Shown: one piece after another, positions 4,458 to 7,476 of the stretch
Numbering within the stretch: the first letter of the stretch is position 1
How the letters are laid out: the number at the start of each line of letters is the position of its first letter
From: Clostridia bacterium
Lineage (GTDB): Bacteria > Bacillota > Clostridia > Oscillospirales > CAG-272
DNA length: 7,476 bases
Reading direction: 5' to 3'
NCBI GenBank assembly: GCA_017416885.1
Contig: JAFQAM010000267.1
Location: 1-7,476 of the forward strand
Program-made: the position numbers and the translations under genes
Notes under the pieces: generated by a model
What the model saw: the letters and a program-made list of their open reading frames with translations, nothing else
Told to the model about the DNA's origin: nothing
Database searches by the model: none

Positions 4458-6416
4458 ATGAAAAAATTTTATATAGGCGCTGCATATTATCCAGAATTAT
4501 GGGACAAAAGCGAAATTGACAAGGACATCAAGCTTATGAAGGAATACGGAATGAACTGTATGCGTGTTGGTGAATTTGCTTGGAGTAATATGGAGCCGAG
4601 AGAAGGCGAATATAATTTTGAACTTTTTAAATATGTAGTTGACAAGCTATACGAAAACGGAATATATACTATTATGTGTACACCGTCCTGCACTCCGCCA
4701 AGATGGGTATTTGAAAAATATCCTGATGCTATGCGTGTTAAGTCGAAGGACTACATTGAATACCAAGAGAAGGTACATGCAAGAGTTCATCCGTGTAAAT
4801 CTCACGAAGGAATGAGAGAGCTTAATGCTAAAATGGCAAGAGAGATGGCAAAAGCATTTGGCAATCATCCCGGAATTATCGGGTGGCAAATAGATAACGA
4901 GGTGCATCCTTATGACCATGGATGCTACTGCGAAAAATGCAAGCAAAACTTTAGAAAGCATTTAAAAAATAAGTATAACGGCAATATTAACGCTTTGAAC
5001 AAGGCGTGGGGAGCATACCGTTGGTCTCTTGATTACAGTACATTTGACCAAATTGAGCCGCCTGTTTTATATGCTTGGGAAAATCCAAGCTTGGTTGTTG
5101 AATGGGTTGAATTTAACGAGGAGCTTATTTGCTCTTATGTTCATGAGCAGGCTGATGCTTTAAGAGAATACACAAACGCGCCAATTGGTACTGATATGAT
5201 GGTTGATAACTATTTAAGCTATAACAAAATGAATAAAAAGCTTGATATTGTACAACATAATCACTATCATACAACCGATAACCTTTATCGCTCTTTATTC
5301 AATTATGATTTTTATAGAACATTGAAGGATAAGCCTTTCTGGGTAACTGAAACCTTACTTGGTTGGAACGGGTCAGTTGCAGCATACAACGGTTACCGTT
5401 CAAAGGATTATTGTTATATAAATTCACTTTTACCTATCGCGCACGGCGCTGAAATGAATTTATATTGGTTATTCCGCTCACATCCAAGCGGACACGAGTT
5501 AGGACATGGAGCGTTTTTAAATTCAAGCGGCAGACCAAACCCATCGTCACGCGGAGTTAAAAAGATAACTGATGTTTTAACAAAAGCAGAGGATTTTCTA
5601 TTAAATTCAAAAGCAAAATCAAAAATTGCTATGACATATTGCTCAAATTCAGTTAAAATATTCTTTTTTGCTCCTATTGTTTCAGAATTCGACCACGATG
5701 TAAGAGCAAAATATATTGATTATTGCCATAACTATTTTAGACATTACAATATTGATGTAATTGAAACTGATAAGGATTTAAGCGAGTACGAAGTAATTGT
5801 TTCTCCGTTTATGCCAAATGCCGCACGCGACGGATTTGAAACGAGAATTGTTGAGTGGATTAAAAATGGCGGTACTTGGATTGTAGGTCCTCATACCGAT
5901 ATAATGACAGAATGTGCTTCAAAATATACTGATAAGCCATATTCCTTCCTCGAGGAGCTATGCGGAGTATATACAAAATATCAGTTGCCTATACAAGAAG
6001 AAAAAATCACAGCGAAATTTAATGACGGCGAAGAGATTAAGCTTTTTATGGGAACAGATGCTTACGAGGTAGTTGATGCTGAAAGTCTTGCTACATATGA
6101 AAGCGAAGAGCTTGAAAATCTTACTGCTATTGCAAAGCGCAAGGTAGGTAAGGGACAGGTAATCATTGTTGGCTCAGCTATTGATAAAAAATCTATGCTA
6201 AGGCTTGTAAATAAAAAGCCGATTTTAGAGGCATCTGACAATATTGACCTTGTTGAAAGAAGCGGAAAAGAAAACGGTATTGTTGCAACTGAAATTGAAG
6301 GTAAAGACGGATATATTGTGCTTGATAAGGAATATTACGATATCTTGAACGACAAAAAAGTATTCGGTAAAATTGAAATTTCAGCATATGAAGCACTAAT
6401 TTTAAAGGAAATTTAA
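4458..6416 (+). CDS. Beta-galactosidase, glycoside hydrolase family 42
   Basis: This 652-residue enzyme hydrolyses terminal beta-galactosides, releasing galactose. There is no signal peptide, so it acts on imported oligosaccharides in the cytoplasm. The start at 4458 follows AAGGAGA (4444-4450). The N-terminal TIM barrel (about 1-390) opens with YIGAAYYPELW and has the acid/base Glu148 in WQIDNE (143-148) and the nucleophile Glu298 in FWVTET (294-299). A GH42-type zinc site is complete: Cys113 with the cluster C156-Y-C158-E-K-C161. GHELGHG (345-351) also matches the family. A middle trimerisation-type domain (about 395-600) and a small C-terminal beta domain ending in ALILKEI follow, so the length is normal. 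It is the first gene of an operon; thiN starts one base after its stop. GH42 members act on galacto-oligosaccharides, galactan-derived or arabino-linked sugars more often than lactose; the natural substrate here cannot be read from sequence. Confidence 0.95.
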   Translation: MKKFYIGAAYYPELWDKSEIDKDIKLMKEYGMNCMRVGEFAWSNMEPREGEYNFELFKYVVDKLYENGIYTIMCTPSCTPPRWVFEKYPDAMRVKSKDYIEYQEKVHARVHPCKSHEGMRELNAKMAREMAKAFGNHPGIIGWQIDNEVHPYDHGCYCEKCKQNFRKHLKNKYNGNINALNKAWGAYRWSLDYSTFDQIEPPVLYAWENPSLVVEWVEFNEELICSYVHEQADALREYTNAPIGTDMMVDNYLSYNKMNKKLDIVQHNHYHTTDNLYRSLFNYDFYRTLKDKPFWVTETLLGWNGSVAAYNGYRSKDYCYINSLLPIAHGAEMNLYWLFRSHPSGHELGHGAFLNSSGRPNPSSRGVKKITDVLTKAEDFLLNSKAKSKIAMTYCSNSVKIFFFAPIVSEFDHDVRAKYIDYCHNYFRHYNIDVIETDKDLSEYEVIVSPFMPNAARDGFETRIVEWIKNGGTWIVGPHTDIMTECASKYTDKPYSFLEELCGVYTKYQLPIQEEKITAKFNDGEEIKLFMGTDAYEVVDAESLATYESEELENLTAIAKRKVGKGQVIIVGSAIDKKSMLRLVNKKPILEASDNIDLVERSGKENGIVATEIEGKDGYIVLDKEYYDILNDKKVFGKIEISAYEALILKEI

Positions 6417-6417
6417 T

Positions 6418-7056
6418 ATGAATACATGTTATATTGTGTGCGCATTAGATTGTAAACTTGATTTTATTTCGGATGAAACAGACCTTGTAATTGGTGCAGA
6501 TAGAGGATATTTGACACTTGTAAAAAATAAAATTAAGCCAAATGTAGTTATTGGTGATTTTGATTCTTATACGGGCGAGATTAAATGTGAAAATATTATA
6601 AAGTATCCTGTTAAAAAGGATTTTACCGACAGTGCTTTAGCCATTGAGCATGCAATTTCGAAAGGATATAAAAAGATTGTCATTTATGGTGCCATCGGTG
6701 GCTCTTTTGATCATACCTTAGCCAATATTGCTTTACTTGCTGATTATACAAAAAAAGGAATAGATATTGCATTTGTAGATGGTAATAATATTATATTTGC
6801 GGTGTATAACGGAAAGGCCGCCTTTACCGAGGAAGCAAAGGGAAGAATTTCTGTCTTTTCTTATTCTGATATTTCATTAGGCGTTACCGAAAAAGGACTT
6901 TTGTATGAGATAAACAATGTAATGCTAAAAAATACTGTTCCTTTGGGCGTAAGCAATGAGTTTATTGATAAAAATGCAGAGATTAGTGTTGAAAATGGAG
7001 TGCTTATTATTTACACCGCAAAAGAAAATTACGAAAAACACTTGACAAGAGTGTAA
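6418..7056 (+). CDS. thiN: Thiamine pyrophosphokinase
   Basis: Thiamine pyrophosphokinase transfers pyrophosphate from ATP to thiamine, making the cofactor TPP in the cytoplasm. The 212-residue length is normal. The N-terminal catalytic half contains GADRG (26-30), VIGDFDS (44-50), KKDFTDSALAI (66-76) and YGAIGGSFDHTLAN (90-103). Asp27, Asp47, Asp49 and Asp71 are the likely metal/ATP ligands. The C-terminal thiamine-binding beta domain shows GLLYEI (160-165) and GVSNE (177-181). In many homologues the residue before the hydrophobic-DH pair is Arg (GGR-x-DH), where Ser96 stands here. The start codon lies one base after the GH42 stop, with AAAGGAAA at the end of the upstream gene as ribosome site, so translation is probably coupled. 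The next unit is a TPP riboswitch and thiT, which supports the thiamine salvage role. The promoter for that unit begins inside this gene's last codons. Confidence 0.93.
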   Translation: MNTCYIVCALDCKLDFISDETDLVIGADRGYLTLVKNKIKPNVVIGDFDSYTGEIKCENIIKYPVKKDFTDSALAIEHAISKGYKKIVIYGAIGGSFDHTLANIALLADYTKKGIDIAFVDGNNIIFAVYNGKAAFTEEAKGRISVFSYSDISLGVTEKGLLYEINNVMLKNTVPLGVSNEFIDKNAEISVENGVLIIYTAKENYEKHLTRV

Positions 7057-7070
7057 TTTGGTGCTATTAT
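7042..7070 (+). promoter_or_regulatory. Promoter of the TPP riboswitch-thiT unit
   Basis: TTGACA (7042-7047) lies within the last codons of thiN; 17 bases later comes TATTAT (7065-7070). Transcription should start near 7077, so the RNA would open with about AUACCACACA. No terminator separates thiN from this promoter, so transcripts from the upstream operon can also run into the riboswitch. Confidence 0.75.
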
Positions 7071-7077
7071 ATTGCCA

Positions 7078-7097
7078 TACCACACAATTAAATATTC
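7078..7097 (+). promoter_or_regulatory. Predicted antiterminator strand at the 5' end of the thiT leader
   Basis: Bases 7078-7086 (TACCACACA) are perfectly complementary to 7222-7230 in the terminator 3' arm. Bases 7090-7097 (AAATATTC) pair with 7212-7219 with one G-U wobble. The second segment contains the P1 5' strand (7090-7095), so ligand-bound aptamer and this structure exclude each other. That gives a simple switch: without TPP the leader end holds the terminator open; with TPP P1 forms and the terminator folds. Base pairing is seen in the sequence; the mechanism is inferred. Confidence 0.6.
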
Positions 7098-7177
7098 AGG
7101 GGTGCTGCAAGGCTGAGATGGATATTTCCAAACCCTTTAACCTGATACGGATAATGCCGGCGTAGGAAGATATATTT
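7090..7177 (+). ncRNA. TPP riboswitch aptamer (THI element)
   Basis: The conserved core of the TPP aptamer is all present: GGGGTGC (7099-7105), the pyrimidine-binding CTGAGA (7113-7118), ACCC (7132-7135) pairing back to GGGT to form P2, CCTGAT (7141-7146), the pyrophosphate-binding GGATAATGCC (7149-7158) and CGTAGG (7161-7166). P1 is AAATAT (7090-7095) with ATATTT (7172-7177). P3 is minimal: TGGA (7119-7122) with TCCA (7127-7130). P4 pairs CCT with AGG. It precedes an intrinsic terminator and a thiamine transporter gene, so TPP binding should switch thiT off. Confidence 0.97.
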
Positions 7178-7201
7178 GAGTAATTCAACCATTAGATACT
7201 T

Positions 7202-7237
7202 TTTACCACACGGATATTTTCTGTGTGGTAAATTTTT
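7202..7237 (+). terminator. Riboswitch-controlled intrinsic terminator before thiT
   Basis: A 12-base-pair stem with one G-U wobble pairs 7202-7213 with 7221-7232 around a 7-base loop (7214-7220), followed directly by TTTTT (7233-7237). It lies between aptamer and ribosome binding site, as expected for a transcriptional OFF switch. Its 3' arm and loop can alternatively pair with the 5' end of the leader (7078-7097). Confidence 0.9.
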
Positions 7238-7253
7238 ATCTAAAGGAGATTTT

Positions 7254-7476
7254 ATGAAAAACAAATCATCAAAACAAATTGTTGCAATGATTGAATGCAG
7301 TATGATGATTGCTTTGTCAACAGTATTCAGCTTACTAAAGATTGTTGATATGCCATACGGTGGCTCTGTTACAATAGCATCTATGCTTCCAATTGTTATT
7401 GCAGCATACAGACACGGTTTCTTGTGGGGGTTAGGTACAGCATTAACAAATTCTGTAATTCAACTGTTATTGGGAG
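7254..7476 (+). CDS. thiT: Thiamine ECF transporter S component ThiT, N-terminal part, C-terminus outside window
   Basis: ThiT is the membrane-embedded thiamine-binding subunit of an energy-coupling factor transporter; it works with a shared EcfT/EcfA module encoded elsewhere. Seventy-four residues are visible, starting at the ATG at 7254 after AGGAG (7244-7248). Family features are a first helix (about 9-30), then the loop MPYGGSVTIASMLPI (33-47), which matches the conserved MPxGGSVTLxSMLPI segment of ThiT/YuaJ, a second helix, and the short RHG loop leading to a glycine-rich third helix (GFLWGLGTAL). The TPP riboswitch directly upstream supports the thiamine assignment. It forms a salvage pair with thiN. 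Confidence 0.92.
   Translation, partial: MKNKSSKQIVAMIECSMMIALSTVFSLLKIVDMPYGGSVTIASMLPIVIAAYRHGFLWGLGTALTNSVIQLLLG

Noticed and set aside
4487..4961. Minus-strand open frames inside the GH42 gene (also 6193-6396)
   Set aside because: They are shadows of a full-length, well-conserved enzyme gene, without ribosome sites or recognisable protein features.

Overview
The window looks like chromosomal DNA of a low-GC Bacillota bacterium, most likely a Clostridia-class anaerobe of gut or similar habitat. The evidence is the AT-rich composition, strong AGGAGG-like ribosome binding sites, TTGACA-N17-TATAAT promoters, a Clostridia-style lipoprotein signal, His/Cys modules of a type common on clostridial secreted proteins, a GH42 beta-galactosidase and a TPP-riboswitch-controlled ThiT transporter. 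Species or order cannot be read from this stretch. Nothing points to a phage, plasmid, insertion sequence or CRISPR array.

Layout. (1) 1-1006, minus strand: the N-terminal 335 residues of a lipoprotein 5'-nucleotidase/metallophosphatase, running off the left edge. (2) 1007-1141: a compact divergent promoter region, with a 16-bp perfect palindrome in the spacer of the right-hand promoter. (3) 1142-2590, plus: a secreted endonuclease I (EndA/NucM type) with a tail of 21-residue His/Cys repeats and a C-terminal amphipathic 11-residue repeat. (4) 2588-2631: one 20-bp perfect hairpin ends this gene and its convergent neighbour. (5) 2640-4010, minus: an FAD-dependent dehydrogenase of the COG2509 type. 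(6) 4011-4457: the FAD gene's promoter, a tRNA with CAU anticodon (minus, with its own promoter and terminator), a phased A/T-tract stretch, and the promoter of the next gene. (7) 4458-7056, plus: an intracellular GH42 beta-galactosidase followed after one base by thiamine pyrophosphokinase (thiN). (8) 7042-7476, plus: a separate promoter, a TPP riboswitch with intrinsic terminator, and the start of thiT, the thiamine-specific S component of an ECF transporter, running off the right edge.

How the parts fit. The divergent nuclease and nucleotidase are both exported and form a plausible pair for feeding on extracellular DNA: the nuclease cuts DNA and the nucleotidase removes phosphate from nucleotides so that nucleosides and phosphate can be taken up. 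ThiT imports thiamine and ThiN converts it to TPP; TPP then closes the riboswitch and shuts thiT off. The GH42 gene sits in the thiN transcript without an obvious metabolic link.

I do not see a clearly new multi-gene system. The observations most worth following are the predicted riboswitch antiterminator, built from the extreme 5' end of the leader plus the P1 5' strand; the repeat architecture of the secreted nuclease; and the palindrome in its promoter.
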